A stretch of DNA of 64,000 nt from Tethya wilhelma (GCA_964030475.1 CAXIPT010000001.1:11685823-11749822); one strand, 5' to 3'. Counted from the stretch's first letter, positions 1 through 10,427 are shown. The notes: generated from the sequence alone by a model not told the origin. Program-made: numbers and translations.

Positions 1-558
1 TACGTGCCATATAGGCTGAAACGCCAAATTCCTGTTGGATTTGATTACTGTCCAGCTTTTCGGTAATACAGTAAGCACTTGGAGTTGCTCATTTCATTTT
101 TTCGTGGCATGAAACTTCTCCTTCAGCTGTTTAAGCATCTCACTTCCATCATCATCTGCTTCACCAGTGGTAATTACATGTTGCATTGCTTGTGTAATCT
201 TCTTCACCTTTTTTCTTGGGTAACCTTTTGCTCGGGCTCTGCTCTTGGAATATGGTGTCTCACCAATTTCTTCTAGGCACTTATTGAGAGAGGAAACTGC
301 TGCTGAAGACTGAAAATAGAGCCCTTCATGTTCTTCTGGAATGGTAGGAGTTGGAGAACTACGAGGACTATAAGGATCAGACTTAGGGACTTGAATTCCA
401 GTGCTTAACTTTTTCCTGCATGTATCACAAATCTTGGACCCAGTAGAAATGTTTGGGGCCTTTTCACACATCCAGGCTGCCACTGGTCTGAGATTCTTCT
501 TTCGGCTTTTCCAAGCATGACCAGGTATATTGAAGGGATTACAACAGGACTGGACCAT
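1..558 (-). pseudogene. Frameshifted fragment of a multicopy Cys-rich protein
   Basis: The reverse strand is open from 558 to a TGA at 96-94 (154 codons). The N-terminal part has paired cysteines (QSCCNPFNIPGHAW, then KICDTCRKKL), which looks like a small zinc-binding head. A Ser/Pro-rich stretch and a Lys/Arg-rich stretch follow. Past the TGA, coding sense continues in a shifted frame (EQLQVLTVLPKSWTV), then shifts again (IQQEFGVSAYMAR) before the window edge. At least two frameshifts therefore lie within 90 bases. From memory, similar proteins are present in many copies in sponge and cnidarian genomes, which suggests a mobile or amplified family; function unknown. An intron instead of frameshifts is possible but no good splice pair is visible. 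Confidence 0.55.
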
Positions 559-1409
559 TGATAAAAGATCAAACTATCAAAACAGGGAAGAGTTCCTCTT
601 CTTCAATTTAAAGTTCAACAAAATGGCTACTGTTATTATAATAGAATGACTTTAATGTATATACTTTGTTCTAGGTAACTTAAGAACATTTCAACTAATG
701 TGGGACTACAATGTAGTTGTAACAATGTTTGTATAGAGTCTCATTTTGTGTAATTCCCCACCATTATAAGTACATGCAGTAGTGTAAAAGCATATAACTT
801 ACTATCCCAGTGAGACCCCAAAATGAAATTTGTAGAGCATTTAGATTAAGGCCTCAACAATGCACACAAACATTTTAAAAATTTTTGATTCAGCACTTTT
901 TGCAAGGTCAAAGGTCGAAAATAAGGATTGGACGTCAGGTGCTAAACTTCGTTGAATGAAGCCATATGACATATCAAATGAAAGCTTATTTTTCATGCTT
1001 TAATGCTATATAGTTTATTGTAAATCACATTGAAGAATAAGCAAGTTATGAGTGTTTGAATACAGAGAGGTATAGGAAATTTCCGCAAAAATTCAAATAT
1101 CTAGGGAGCTATTCCTTGGAAACCATATAACTGCTGAGCTCAGCACTCTGGCTGACAACATATAACCATAAGGACTACTAGCATACCAAGTTTCGTCAAA
1201 TTCTGAGGAGGTCACGTGCGAACTTTTGTTGAACTGAAATGGAATGACCCTAAAGTAAAATTGCTTGGCTCTAGATGATTTCGCATGGTGATATTCAGCT
1301 TTTTTTGAGTACCAGATAGAGTTCTGCTTTGATTAATGAGACATTTAAGAGATTTAATGAAGAGCAAATTGTTGATTCCAAAAATCATAGTCAGCGGTAG
1401 AAAATTTTA
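559..1409. other. No gene seen; AT-rich spacer
   Basis: Both strands are full of stops. The only structure I can point to is the block at 1188-1251, which recurs at 12119-12186. Confidence 0.5.
1188..1251. repeat. Dispersed repeat block, copy 1
   Basis: About 65 bases, running from CCAAGTTTCGTCAAATTC through GAACTGAAATGGAATGACCC, match 12119-12186 with scattered substitutions in the same orientation. Weaker likeness extends leftwards in both copies. Likely an end of an unidentified interspersed element. Confidence 0.5.
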
Positions 1410-1834
1410 TTAGATTAGTCGTGCTTTATAATCCAGATCAATAGAGTTTAAGATCTGTCTGGTGCTGTGTTGCGTGTTGACAATCTCCTTACACAAGATC
1501 CGGGCAACAGTTTCAGCTTTCTGATCTGGCAATGCAAAGGCTTCAGGCCATTTAGTAAGGTAATCCATAAATACAGCAACGTAACGATTACCATTCGCAG
1601 TATGGGGAAGTTGTAGGATATCTACTGCAACCCGATGGAAAGGGCCACCAACTGGGATGGAGGGTGAAACATTTTGCGTCCACCCTTGAAAGACGCACAC
1701 TCCAGGCAAGAGCGACTAAACTGGCAGACATCACTCCTCATACCTCGCCACCACACCCAGCATCTTTGTAGATCATACACCTTCTTCTCTGACAGGTGAT
1801 TGCCAAAGCGACCCTTGTGTGCCTCCTCTATCAT
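1410..1834 (-). pseudogene. Integrase zinc-binding region and start of core, truncated
   Basis: The HHCC-type region is seen as EEAHKGRFGNH followed by SCLECASFKG. The frame then shifts to the core, with VAVDILQLP and YVAVFMDYLTKWPEAF. The sequence leaves the family after ARILCKEIV, before the second catalytic Asp and the Glu of the DDE triad. It ends in unrelated residues at a stop at 1410. Confidence 0.8.
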
Positions 1835-1840
1835 CTCAGA

Positions 1841-2548
1841 TCATAAACACTCAGGCACAGCTATGCAAGAGCGACCAGGATACTTGGGATCCTCATGATA
1901 CAAGATGCCATCAACAACATCAAAACTGTGGGCTCTCGGCAACAATCTTGCGACCAATCTTCCGCCCTGCAAATATGTGGACATGGCTTGTAAATCACCA
2001 TCCTGCTGAAGCTTACAAACTTCATCCGGATCAATAGACCTAGGGATATGGGTATCATGTCTGGTAGCACTGATCTGGTTGGTCTGCCTATCTACAGGTG
2101 GGGTTCTCGAAAGAGCATCTGCATTGATGTTCCCATTACCAGCTTTATGTCTGATAGTGAGGTCCATCTCCTGGATCTAAGTGCCCACCGATCCAGCTTT
2201 CCAGATGGCTTGGCAGTATTCAAAATGGAGAGACAAGCTGCATGGTCAGTGTATACCACACATGGGTGCCCAAGCAAGTAGGGTCAAAAATATCGCACAG
2301 CCCATACAAGTCCTAGGGTCTCCAACTCCGACATTCCGTAGTTTCTCTCATGTTTGTCTACCAATTGAGAGGTAAAGGCAACAGGGTGGATAGTTCCATC
2401 CTCCTGTACCTGAGAAAGTACTGCACCAAGGCCCACAATGCTAGCATCAGTTTCCAGGAAAAATCTGGTTCAAACTTGAGGTATGCGAAACGGGGGCAGT
2501 AGTCAGTGTGATCTTCAGCTTCTCGAAAGCGGCTTGACAATCTTTGGT
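1841..2548 (-). pseudogene. RNase H and linker to integrase (element A)
   Basis: The first catalytic block ETDAS (plus 2440-2454) is followed by VGLGAVLSQ, HPVAFTSQLVDKHERNYG, VYTDHAAC and the closing block NADALSR, all typical of gypsy RNase H. The pieces lie in two or three frames with one more TGA, so there are at least two frameshifts. The linker runs on to VDGILYHEDPKYPGRS, the usual start of the integrase region. Confidence 0.85.
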
Positions 2549-3430
2549 CTAGTGGAACACAGCATTCTTCTTCAGGAGGGCACGGAGAGGGGCAGCAATA
2601 GACGCAAAGTTGGGCGCAAACCGCTTGTGGTAAGACGCGAGTCCCAAGAATCTACTCAACTTGATTACGTCGACAAGGGTGGCATAGTTCTTGATCCATT
2701 CCGTCTTGGCTGGGTCTGGCTCAACTCCTGCAGCAGATATTATATGTCCAAGGAAAGAAACTTTTTCCTGGAGTAGGTCACACTTTTTGGGCTTCAAACG
2801 TAGCAGGGCTGATTGCAGACGAGTGAATACTTCTCGGAGATGATGCAGATGGTCCTGATGGTCCTCAAATGTTTTGGAGGCTACCAAGACATTGTCAAGG
2901 TAGATGAAGCAACAGTTATGCTCCAGGCCAGCTAAAACTTTCTGTATCAGTCATTGAAAGATCGCAGGGGCATTACAAAGCCCAAATGGCATCCTCACGA
3001 ACTCGAACAATCCGTTGTAGGTGGTAAAGGCACTTTTCTGTTTGGCATCATCATCGAGGCTAAGTTGCCAATAGCCAGAGGCGAGATCAAGTGATGTGAA
3101 ATACTTGGCATCAACCAAGATATCGTCTATGCGAGGCGGAGGGTAGACATCCTTGCAAGTAACAGCATTTAGCTTGCGATAGTCAATACAAAATCACAGA
3201 CTACCATCCTTCTTGGGAACAAAGACTACAGGGCTAGCCCACGGACTGTCAGATGGCTGCGCAACAGCCTGTTCTTGCATGTCCTTCACCATTTGGTTCA
3301 TTTTTTCACATCCCACCACCGGAGTACCATAGGGCTGTTGATGGATAGGTGGATGGCTTCCAGTGTCAATCCTATGCTGTACTAGATTAGTGCAGCCCAA
3401 CTCGGAGTCGTTCAAAGCAAATACATCACT
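2549..3430 (-). pseudogene. Reverse transcriptase (element A), catalytic Asp lost
   Basis: RT blocks appear in order: [52 protein letters not shown], then YLDN where the family has Y-x-D-D (plus-strand 2891-2902), then FLGHIIS and the connection to RNase H. In-frame TGA codons interrupt at GSL-stop-FC and IFQ-stop-L, where Arg is usual. The second catalytic Asp is replaced by Asn, so the enzyme would be dead even if translated. Confidence 0.9.
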
Positions 3431-3731
3431 AAACTCCTTTCAACTGCTGGCTCTGTTCAGGTGTCAGCTTCTCCAGAGGCAAACACAAGACGGCAAGTAG
3501 TTCTTTAGGCGTTCCAGTGAAGGGGTAATCATCTTAACAGTTGCGGTCGTGCTCATTGGGTATCTATCTAGGTGGGAGGTCACTAGGAGCATTATCCTCC
3601 ACTTGACCATTGGGTTCAGTAATACATACATTCCATATGGTCCCCAGTTCCATACCATCTTCAAGATGAATAGTGTTCCCTAATGGTCAAGAGGGAGCAC
3701 AACTTCTCCTTCTGTCAAGGATACCCCAGAT

Positions 3732-4110
3732 TCAACAGCAGACCCTCGATCCCCACTCCTCTAACACAGAGCAGTTTGGCTCAAATAGGTAGTTCTTAGA
3801 GGTCTCCAGAGCATCAATGCAAGCATGTAGAATACAACCTTTTTGAGCGGGGATCGACACAGCACCTACAAGAATAATCTTGGACACAGCAGCGGCACTT
3901 GTATCACTAAGTGGAGTCAGCAGGAGCATCACAATGATTCACTTGATGGGTTTGCCATACGATTGCAGGTGTTTCACGACTGCGTGTAAAGTAGCTCTCG
4001 ATATTATAGTAGATTGGGCACCAGTATCCAGGAGGGCTAGGGTTGGCACTCCTTCAAGCTCAACTTCTACCTCCAGTAGTGAACCGACAGCCACTTCTCA
4101 GCCAATAACT
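3732..4110 (-). pseudogene. Retropepsin-like aspartic protease (element A)
   Basis: The motif LALLDTGAQSTIIS, with DTGA near plus-strand 4014-4030, is the active-site loop of retropepsins, which cut the retroelement polyprotein. Hydrophobic strands follow (KIILVGAVSIPA, SKNYLF). One in-frame TGA occurs after GKPIK (about 3918). Continuity with the RT frame (3430 downward) is lost through frameshifts between 3430 and 3730. Confidence 0.8.
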
Positions 4111-4179
4111 GCTCTAGCTGGTGTTCTGTGAGGTCTTCTTGACGAACCTCAGAGGCAACAACACTGGTAGAAGATTTAG

Positions 4180-4490
4180 TTACAGGCCAATTTACCTGGG
4201 GCTTCCGGACAGTCACATCGGAGGTGACCTGTCTGTTAACAGAAGTAACAGCGACACTCCTTCAGAGCTGGGGTCAGTTCACTCGAACTGCTCTTCAGGA
4301 CCACACTCTTGCCAGTAGCAGGAGGCTTTTTCGAATTCCCTTGCTTTTGACTGTGGTTAGTATTACTGGACTCAGCAGAGGCTGCATATATTCTCTCGTA
4401 TTCCTCGCACATCCTCACATGGGCCAGAAGGTCGTGGAAACTCTTCTGGTTTGGGCGCTCCCAGTTTCCTCTGCCACTTAACCAGGAGGG
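4180..4490 (-). pseudogene. Gag C-terminus with CCHC zinc knuckle (element A)
   Basis: The reverse frame reads through an Asn/Lys/Ser-rich linker into CYFC-stop-QTG-H-LRCD-C, a C-x2-C-x4-H-x4-C knuckle. An in-frame TAA (plus-strand 4236-4238) sits right after the second cysteine. Upstream (4418-4490) the frame reads NWERPNQKSFHDLLAHVRMC, typical of the end of a retroviral-type capsid domain. The rest of Gag is missing to the right. Confidence 0.75.
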
Positions 4491-5530
4491 CTTGAAAGAA
4501 TTGCCACTTCAATAATCGGTCGAAATTTTTCCCGACGATCGTGGGAAAAGCAAAAAAAAAGTATCAACACACAAGGTCAATCACGTGCACACACAATATG
4601 AATACAATTAGAGTCCTGACATAATAATATACATAAAATAATTTATGTTCTCAGACTCTTAGCTATTGATAATATAACTTTAATTTTCAGTGCCTATACA
4701 TGTGAATTGGTATAGTGTACAAATTATAGAATCTATTGTACATATCCATACTATTAAGATACTTTTGATCCAAGGAAGGGTGAAAATAGGTCCCAAATGA
4801 AGAAAATAACCCATCTACACTTTTCTCCCTTATTTATGTCCACTGTTTGCAGATAATTCTTTTTCTTATTTTAATTTCATTCATTGTATTTAAGCATCAT
4901 CATTTCCTATTACCACCATATTCACTGTGGTCGGTCTGCTGAAGATTAGCAACCGAAACGTTTGAATTAAAAGTTTCATAATTGACTAGTGAAATAAGTA
5001 CAAGAAGAATCTATTATGTCTCGACCTAGTCACAAGAGTATCTTTGCAAGATTTATATTGATTATTCTCCTGAAGGATAGTTACTAAAAAGAAACAGGCA
5101 TTAAAGTTTGGTTTAGGTTTATGAATTTTCATGAAAATGTTCTCTGAAAAGAGTGTAGCAGTAAGCGCTATGTCCATCAGCTCAAACTGAATTGAGTTGT
5201 GCTTTGTATCAGTGGGAGTCTTACTCTGGTCAGAGGGGTTGTGTTCAAGGGCCCATGTTCAGCCATGACAGAGGTTATGCTCCATATCAGCTGGGGCCTC
5301 TCTCTCTCTCTCTTGATGGCATCCATCAGTGTTAAAAGACTTTGCTTGGCTGTTTTAGTGCTCTGGGCTAATTGAACAGCTTTTGTGAATGTAAACTCTG
5401 ATAGCTTTGGTATGCCTACGTCTTGCTCACCCTATACTAATTGTTCCCATAGCATCTTACCTAGAGAATTGTACTGTAGTTACAAAACTCTGCGAGCCAT
5501 CGGCAACATAGTCAGCAACACAGTGTGAAT
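4491..5530. other. No gene seen; simple repeat and a Penelope-like motif
   Basis: AT-rich spacer. It holds a short (CT)n run at about 5288-5306 and, at 4936-4960, CTGCTGAAGATTAGCAACCG followed by AAACG. This resembles the CTGATGAAG...GTCGAAACG motif of the Penelope-like copies at 15310-15335 and 34125-34149. Confidence 0.4.
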
Positions 5531-5773
5531 GGTGAGGAGAGCTGGATGCCAGTGAAGAAGAAGAGAGCTAGTAGACAGAAGAGACACAGTTCTTGGTGCA
5601 CTGACTCTTGATCTATTTCCAGTCAGTCTAGTGGCAGCGGTTCAGATCTAGATGTTTCATGCAACAGAAGTGTTGATTACAGCGAATGTCATGGCATACC
5701 TGGTCTTTCAATCAATCACACAAATGTTGTTTGGACTCCTATTTCTCCTGTTGTTCATTATCTTCAAGGGTAA
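5531..5773 (+). pseudogene. Fragment of unknown repeat ORF, copy 1
   Basis: The plus frame reads GESWMPVKKKRASRQKRH, a stop (TGA), then SSGSGSDLDVSCNRS and WTPISPVVHYLQG before TAA. The same pattern recurs at 6840-7075 (GWTPVKKRPRRRN, SGSELDVSCSR, then a block like the WTPISPVV one). The product is unknown; the basic patch suggests nucleic-acid binding or nuclear localisation. It probably belongs to ORF1 of a retroelement. Confidence 0.45.
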
Positions 5774-6640
5774 AGAGTAGATCTAAGACTGACCCATAAC
5801 ACCGTTATTCCATGCTAGGCATCTTGAAATAATTGGCCTGGCAGTGCACATACATCATGAATATTTTTATCTTTAAAGGTGCTTGGCTCATGTGGTAATC
5901 TATACTTGTTGGACAGGGCATCTTCCAACCACTTGATACTTTATAATAATGTAGATCTAGTACGTATTACTGTTTGAGAATGTCAATACATACTGTCCAC
6001 AATTCTTCAAGTGTCCTTGTCTTTTACATTTGTGACAAACTCTATCTCAGAAACTGTAATTAACTTCACAACAGAAACAGTCTGTACCTCCTGCTTAGTG
6101 TTCACCCCTTGGGCATGAAAGAGTTTTTAAAGCATGTCAAATTTGGTTACAAACAAACTAGTGGAAAGCCTAGAAGTCCAAGTGAGTCAAGAGGTGATGT
6201 TGCCTCGAGTAGTGGTAAATCTCCAAGCTCCTGCAATACAAGAAGTACAGTACAACCTAGTTTATCCGGACCTCATTTCTCAATTATCTGGATCAAGCTG
6301 GAAGGCAAAATTTCGGTTAATTAGAACAAAATTGAATGCCTTGAAGGAACCAGGGGGACTTGGGGGGAAGGGGCTTAGCCTGCCCATTCAGTGCGAGAAG
6401 AAGACCACACCTCCGCCATGTATTGGCTCTGATCACTATCAGCATGACATTGCATCCAGGCAGCTTGCAATTACGGCGAGCACCAATTATTGATTTACAG
6501 GCTCTTAGTTTATAATGTGACTGTTAGCTAGCCAAAATGTGGCTAACACTTGGCAGTTTGCATAATGCTGGGTGATGCGTTGCATCAACTTGCATGCACC
6601 AATGAGTAAAATTTTATTAATTAATAGCTCATTAATTAAA
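5774..6640. other. No gene seen
   Basis: Open frames here are short and lack recognisable motifs. The only notable piece is the pogo-like terminus at 6248-6292. Confidence 0.4.
6248..6292. repeat. Possible pogo/Tigger-type transposon end
   Basis: CAGTACAACCTAGTTTATCC continuing GGACCTCATTTCTCAATTAT looks like a pogo/Tigger terminal inverted repeat, which typically starts CAGT and repeats TTATCCGGA. I did not find the partner terminus, so this is a lone end or a coincidence. Confidence 0.3.
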
Positions 6641-7075
6641 CACAATGAAGTCTCTGCCAACAGCCCTGTAGAAGTTACTACCCTCTCTGCGAATCCATTG
6701 GATCTAACTACTTGTGTGGCAGAGTCAGAAGTGACTGCCCCAGGCCCTGCTCTAATGGACCTCACAACTTGTGAGTCTGTGAGATGAGAGACTACTATTT
6801 TACCTGGAGTTAAATATGTGAAGGATGGATCTGAGGGGTGGACACCAGTAAAGAAGCGGCCTCGTAGGAGAAACAACCCAGATCATGACCTAGACACTTC
6901 GTCTGATCATGACACAAGTGGATCGGAGTTGGATGTTTCTTGTAGCAGGGATGTTAAGTATAGTGTCAGAGATGGTGTTAATTCATGGAATCTCTATTTT
7001 TCGAAGAAATATAACTTGGAATCCCATTGTGTCAAGCCCTGTTGCCTCTAGAACTAGAAGTAGAATTCGAACTGA
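6641..7075 (+). pseudogene. Fragment of unknown repeat ORF, copy 2
   Basis: The plus frame HNEVSANSPVEVTTL, then DLTTCVAESEVTAPG, reaches one TGA after CESVR. It continues ETTILPGVKYVKDGSEGW and PVKKRPRRRN, then SGSELDVSCSRDV. The last part shifts frame to ISIFRRNITWNPIVSSPVAS and SRTRSRIRT. It is similar to 5531-5773 and abuts the DIRS 3' terminal repeat. Function unrecognised. Confidence 0.5.
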
Positions 7076-7079
7076 CTGT

Positions 7080-7770
7080 ACTTAACATAAATGCGCTCAG
7101 GTATGAATGCCACACACGTGGACCGACCGGAAACTGGTGTGTGGAAGTGGGCGTTGGTACCCTGCAATCTTGAATGTGCATGGGTTTGAGCTACGGCCAA
7201 ATTATTTCCGTGCGAAATAATTGCGAGCCCTCCAACTGGAATCCAACTAGGAACTACAGCCACACTATTCACGCTGAGACTGCCCAGGAGAGCAGGCCCA
7301 GCAAAGAGACCCTGAGTGCATACAAAAATAACCCTCCAACTCGAAGATTTCATTAATTACCAACAACCCTGGACTTTGAAGGGATGGGAGGGAGGGACAA
7401 GCAACCAGACAGCCAACGAAAAGCACTGTGTGCACGAGGCAGAATGAGAAAGACCAGTACGCGCATGCCTAGAAGGGGTGGGCAGAACCCCCCTCACCCA
7501 GCTACCTGAGCTCTTACGCTAACTCCGTTTAATGTGCCATTAAACTCCATTTAATATAAATGTGCTAAGGTAAGAATGCCACACACGTGAACCGACCGGA
7601 AACTGATGTGTGGAAGTGGGCGTGGCCATAGCTCAAACCCATGCACACTCAAGATTGCAGGGTACCCTTGGGGAATTAATTGGGCCATCTGGCTCCAATT
7701 ACCCCCAAATTATTTCCGTGCGAAATAATTGCGAGCCCAACCTGCTCAAGGGGTACCCACTATCTAGCCA
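7080..7770 (-). repeat. DIRS 3' terminal region with duplicated block (copy 1)
   Basis: Two related blocks (7080-7230 and 7550-7740) share GCTCGCAATTATTTCGCACG, TTTCCGGTCGGT, CACGTGTGTGGCATTC and a GGTACC-bounded segment. The same two-block arrangement follows the recombinase of copy 2 (20930-21670). In block 7080-7230 the 43-base GGTACC segment (7156-7198) is inverted relative to the other three blocks. Confidence 0.75.
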
Positions 7771-7961
7771 CACCCACTGAAAGCTCTCAGATCCTCCTAT
7801 CTTTATTCCTCATTTTTTTTTTCAACGTAGGGCTAGACATTACTGTGAGTGATTGCCCACTCATTGACACGTTTTTTGATATTATTTATATTTATTTTAA
7901 GCACGCATGATCATGGATAAATTACAGTATACAAAATCAACATGGCTAACTTGACCGTCAC

Positions 7962-8931
7962 TTAGTTGAGCCAGCCGATTGAAAAGGCTGAGACCGATGC
8001 CAATGCCTTGGAGACTGCGGCAAGCTGTTCACGAGGAGTCTTAATGTAGAGTTGGTAGGCAGAGCTCTTCCAACGACTGAGGATTTTACTCGAACCGCAG
8101 TGGGCTGCAATGGTAGCTGCCCCACTGTGGCCTGAAAACTTTGAACAATCTAGCCTAGCTGCAGAGATGGCCTCTAGACGAGGCGAGGACGGGAGAGGGG
8201 TTTGCCATCACTGAAGCAAAAAAAGGGGCCCTCCCCGGGCCTCTTAGGGACATATAGGCTAAGATTGCTGCCACTGGACACAACTCATTATCGGTTTGCC
8301 CTATGAAAATATTAACACCCACCCTAAAAGGGTCGGTCTTGGAAGCCTTAATACATACCCAAATGACCTTTGGCGACCTGAGGTTGTCCACTGCAATGTC
8401 ATCAAATGAGAGAAGTGCACCCCCATCGAATGTTGCCTCTGATGGGACAGTTATCTCACCTGACCGTAGGAAACCAAAGAAACATAGCAGACACGCAGCC
8501 CACAACATGATGTTATCCCATTATCAGTAGAGGTCCAGACCACCCTTAGCTTACGAAGTAAATCCGGAGTTATAGACAACCTGGGATGCTTGGGTGTGGC
8601 TCTTGCTTGGACCCCTTTTATGCCTTAATATCATCACTTGTTCGAGACGTGCCATGCTCGACATATTAGGATCCCCATGCCCCTCTGCTACATGCAAATG
8701 TCTGACAGCTGATAAATAGGTCTTAATAGTACTATGACACAAATTCTGGTTAGCGAGAAAAGATGCAATTTGACATAATTGATGTTCTGAGGCAGGGAGA
8801 GGGGAGAGAGCTTTCTCCCTACAGAACTTAACGTAATGAGACTTAGCTGAGCCATATGTTCTCCTGGTGGATGCTGCTAGTCCATTACTGAAGTAGAACT
8901 CCACAATTCGGTCCAGGTGCTGGAGGTCCAA
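7962..8931 (-). pseudogene. DIRS tyrosine recombinase, catalytic Arg deleted
   Basis: The N-terminal SAM-like part (LDRIVEFYFSNGLAASTRR, TIKTYLSAVRHLH) is in frame from 8931 to about 8551. A frameshift leads into LWAACLLCFFGFLRSGEI, which holds the first catalytic Arg, then FDDIAVDNLRSPKV. The C-terminal box reads GHSGAATIAAHCG where copy 2 has GHSFRSGAATTAAYCG: nine bases are missing, removing the Arg of H-x-x-R. Trp (RWKSSAYQ) and the nucleophile Tyr (LYIKTPREQL) remain. Stop TAA at plus 7962-7964. Confidence 0.85.
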
Positions 8932-9013
8932 TCTGGCCTGGATACGATGAGTAGATCCAGCAGACTGAGTGAGGGGTTCGGGTTCGCCTGAGGAAGCAAA
9001 GAGTGAAAAGACG

Positions 9014-9199
9014 TCATCTTGTTGCGAGATAATGCATTGCGATTAGGTTCTTAGTGCCTGGTAGGTGTGAAGCAAACAAATCAAACTCCCATTTTATAAA
9101 GGCCAAGCAGCGGACTAGATGCATCACGTCCTGATTGTGAGAGGAGCCACTGTTAATTGCACTCACAGCCGCTACGTTGTCACACCAAACTTGGACCAT
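9014..9199 (-). pseudogene. DIRS RNase H end
   Basis: The reverse frame reads MVQVWCDNVAAVSAINSG, HNQDVMHLVRCLAF and SHLPGTKNLIA, the C-terminal part of a DIRS-type RNase H. The final DALSR block is disrupted here (AMHYLATR) but present in copy 2 as ADALSRN. Confidence 0.75.
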
Positions 9200-9441
9200 T
9201 TTACCTGACCAAGCTCTCCCCCAGCTATCAGCAGAGCTGTATCGACATACACTTTATCCTCCCTAAGAGGTATCTGTCTTCTGGGTGCACTGGTATGTTT
9301 CTGTTAATGTCCATCTTAGCTATCAGGGTTCCTGGGCCCAGTTACAGGATCCTATTAGCAATGTCATCCATGGAGGTGTATGTAACACTTGATAACTCTT
9401 TGGCGATTCTCTCATTGGCGCTGGCACCCTCCGGTGCTCTA
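9200..9441 (-). pseudogene. DIRS reverse transcriptase N-terminal fragment
   Basis: The reverse frame gives APEGASANERIAKELSSVTY, then MDDIANRIL, a stop, and LIAKMDINRNIPVHPEDRYL. It then shifts frame into remnants resembling DKVYVDTAL. These match the fingers region of DIRS RT. The active-site block is absent because sequence jumps straight to RNase H at 9200. The left part of RT is lost at the Y repeat boundary (9442). Confidence 0.7.
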
Positions 9442-9442
9442 T

Positions 9443-9518
9443 AGCCATTCCATCTTGTTTGCGTTCTTTTTACGATTTAGCCATTCCTTACATTTCCGAA
9501 GTTTTTTTTTACTTGTTT
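9443..9518. repeat. Repeat Y, right half only
   Basis: GCCATTCCATCTTGTTTGCG through TTTTACGATTTAGCCATTCC to TTACTTG is the right arm of the palindromic repeat Y, and it abuts the broken DIRS RT. It is followed by X1, as in other copies. Confidence 0.8.
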
Positions 9519-10296
9519 GTTCTCATTTTTCATAATTCTACAAATCACACTTGAGTTAGTGTGTGTAGCTAGCTACTGAGCTAGTAGTCTGGCAAGCCAG
9601 ACTACTGAGCCAGCGGGCTGCTGAGCCTACGGTAAGTTGCTTGATACTGAAGTGAAACACACATCTCCGTCATTTGGAGACAAGAGCTGTATCATAAGAT
9701 TTACTTGCCTTTCTATATGTTTATGATGATCAAAGTCTTGATTTCATCTCTCAAGAAGAGCAACCAGATATCACAGAACAGTTCCAGGGAACTTGCATTT
9801 AATTCCAAATAACGCACACTTTTGTGTGTGGAAAGGGTCGTCAATTCGAATTTTCTAGAAGGTAATGAATTATGCATGAGTGTAGAAATTAATTTTCGCC
9901 TTGTATCCAGCTACTCAATGAGAGGTGCTAAAAACCGATGGCAAAAATGATTGTCCTGGAAGAAACCAAGTTCATTCGTTCAAGAATCAGCTTCTAAAAG
10001 TGAATAGTCTCTAAGAAAAGTTAAGCCAAGATAGAAATAGAAATAGAAATAGAAGAAGAAGAAGAAGAAGAAGAAGAAGAAGATGGAGAAAATTGGAATT
10101 TTGGCATGTTTGTGTATGTTACTTTAGCGATGGTTTCAGGCCATGTTTTTGGAAAGAGAAAGAGCTAAATAGTAGCGTGAGAAGCCTTTTGGTACTAAGC
10201 GCTCAGTTTTTGCAGAGTTATTCGCGTGAATATTTGTATTGCGCTAATAGGCCATCTGTGCCATTCCTGTGTACCCAGTACTACCGTACTGGGAAT
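9519..10296 (+). repeat. Repeat X1 body, nearly full length
   Basis: Runs from TTTGTTCTCATTTTTCATAA through GCTAGCTACTGAGCTAGTAG, a CCAAATAACGCACACTTTTG block, a (GAA)n tract at 10051-10083 and GGCATGTTTGTG to a hairpin-like end, CCCAGTACTACCGTACTGGG (10274-10293). Other X1 copies lie at 15536, 17248, 19177, 31890 (reverse), 46035 and 58723 (reverse). Non-coding; all open frames here are repeat translations. Confidence 0.8.
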
Positions 10297-10427
10297 GTTT
10301 GTCCAATGATCAAAATATCGATGCTCTCAAACAATCTATATGCAAACACTTTTGATATTTCTATAGTAGACCTCATTTCTGTCCAGCAGATTACTATAAT
10401 CATTAAGGCATTGTTAATTGTTATTAT
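10297..10427 (+). repeat. Segment shared with 31772-31891 (inverted)
   Basis: TTTGTCCAATGATCAAAATA through GACCTCATTTCTGTCCAGCA to TTAATTGTTATTA is repeated as a reverse complement just left of the X copy at 31890. It is an extension found past the hairpin end in these two X units only. Confidence 0.65.

Larger units (their letters stand above)
1410..4490 (-). mobile_element. Degenerate Ty3/gypsy LTR retrotransposon (element A)
   Basis: Reading right to left, the order is Gag C-terminus with zinc knuckle, aspartic protease, reverse transcriptase, RNase H, integrase zinc region and integrase core. This is the Ty3/gypsy order. The element is cut within the integrase core near 1475 and no LTR is recognisable at either end. 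Several in-frame stops are TGA where the family normally has Arg CGA, consistent with CpG decay. It cannot encode a working element as it stands. Confidence 0.9.
7080..9441 (-). mobile_element. DIRS-type retroelement, copy 1 (internally deleted)
   Basis: Right to left: an RT fragment (9441-9200), RNase H (9199-9014), tyrosine recombinase (8931-7962), then a 3' region with a repeated block (7770-7080). This RT-RH-recombinase order is that of DIRS elements, which integrate with a tyrosine recombinase instead of a DDE integrase. The RT catalytic region is deleted so that RT runs directly into RNase H. The right edge is cut by a half copy of repeat Y at 9443. Confidence 0.85.

Noticed and set aside
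6134..6493. 119-codon plus-strand frame
   Set aside because: No recognisable motif, overlaps another frame, and spans the pogo-like terminus; probably chance.
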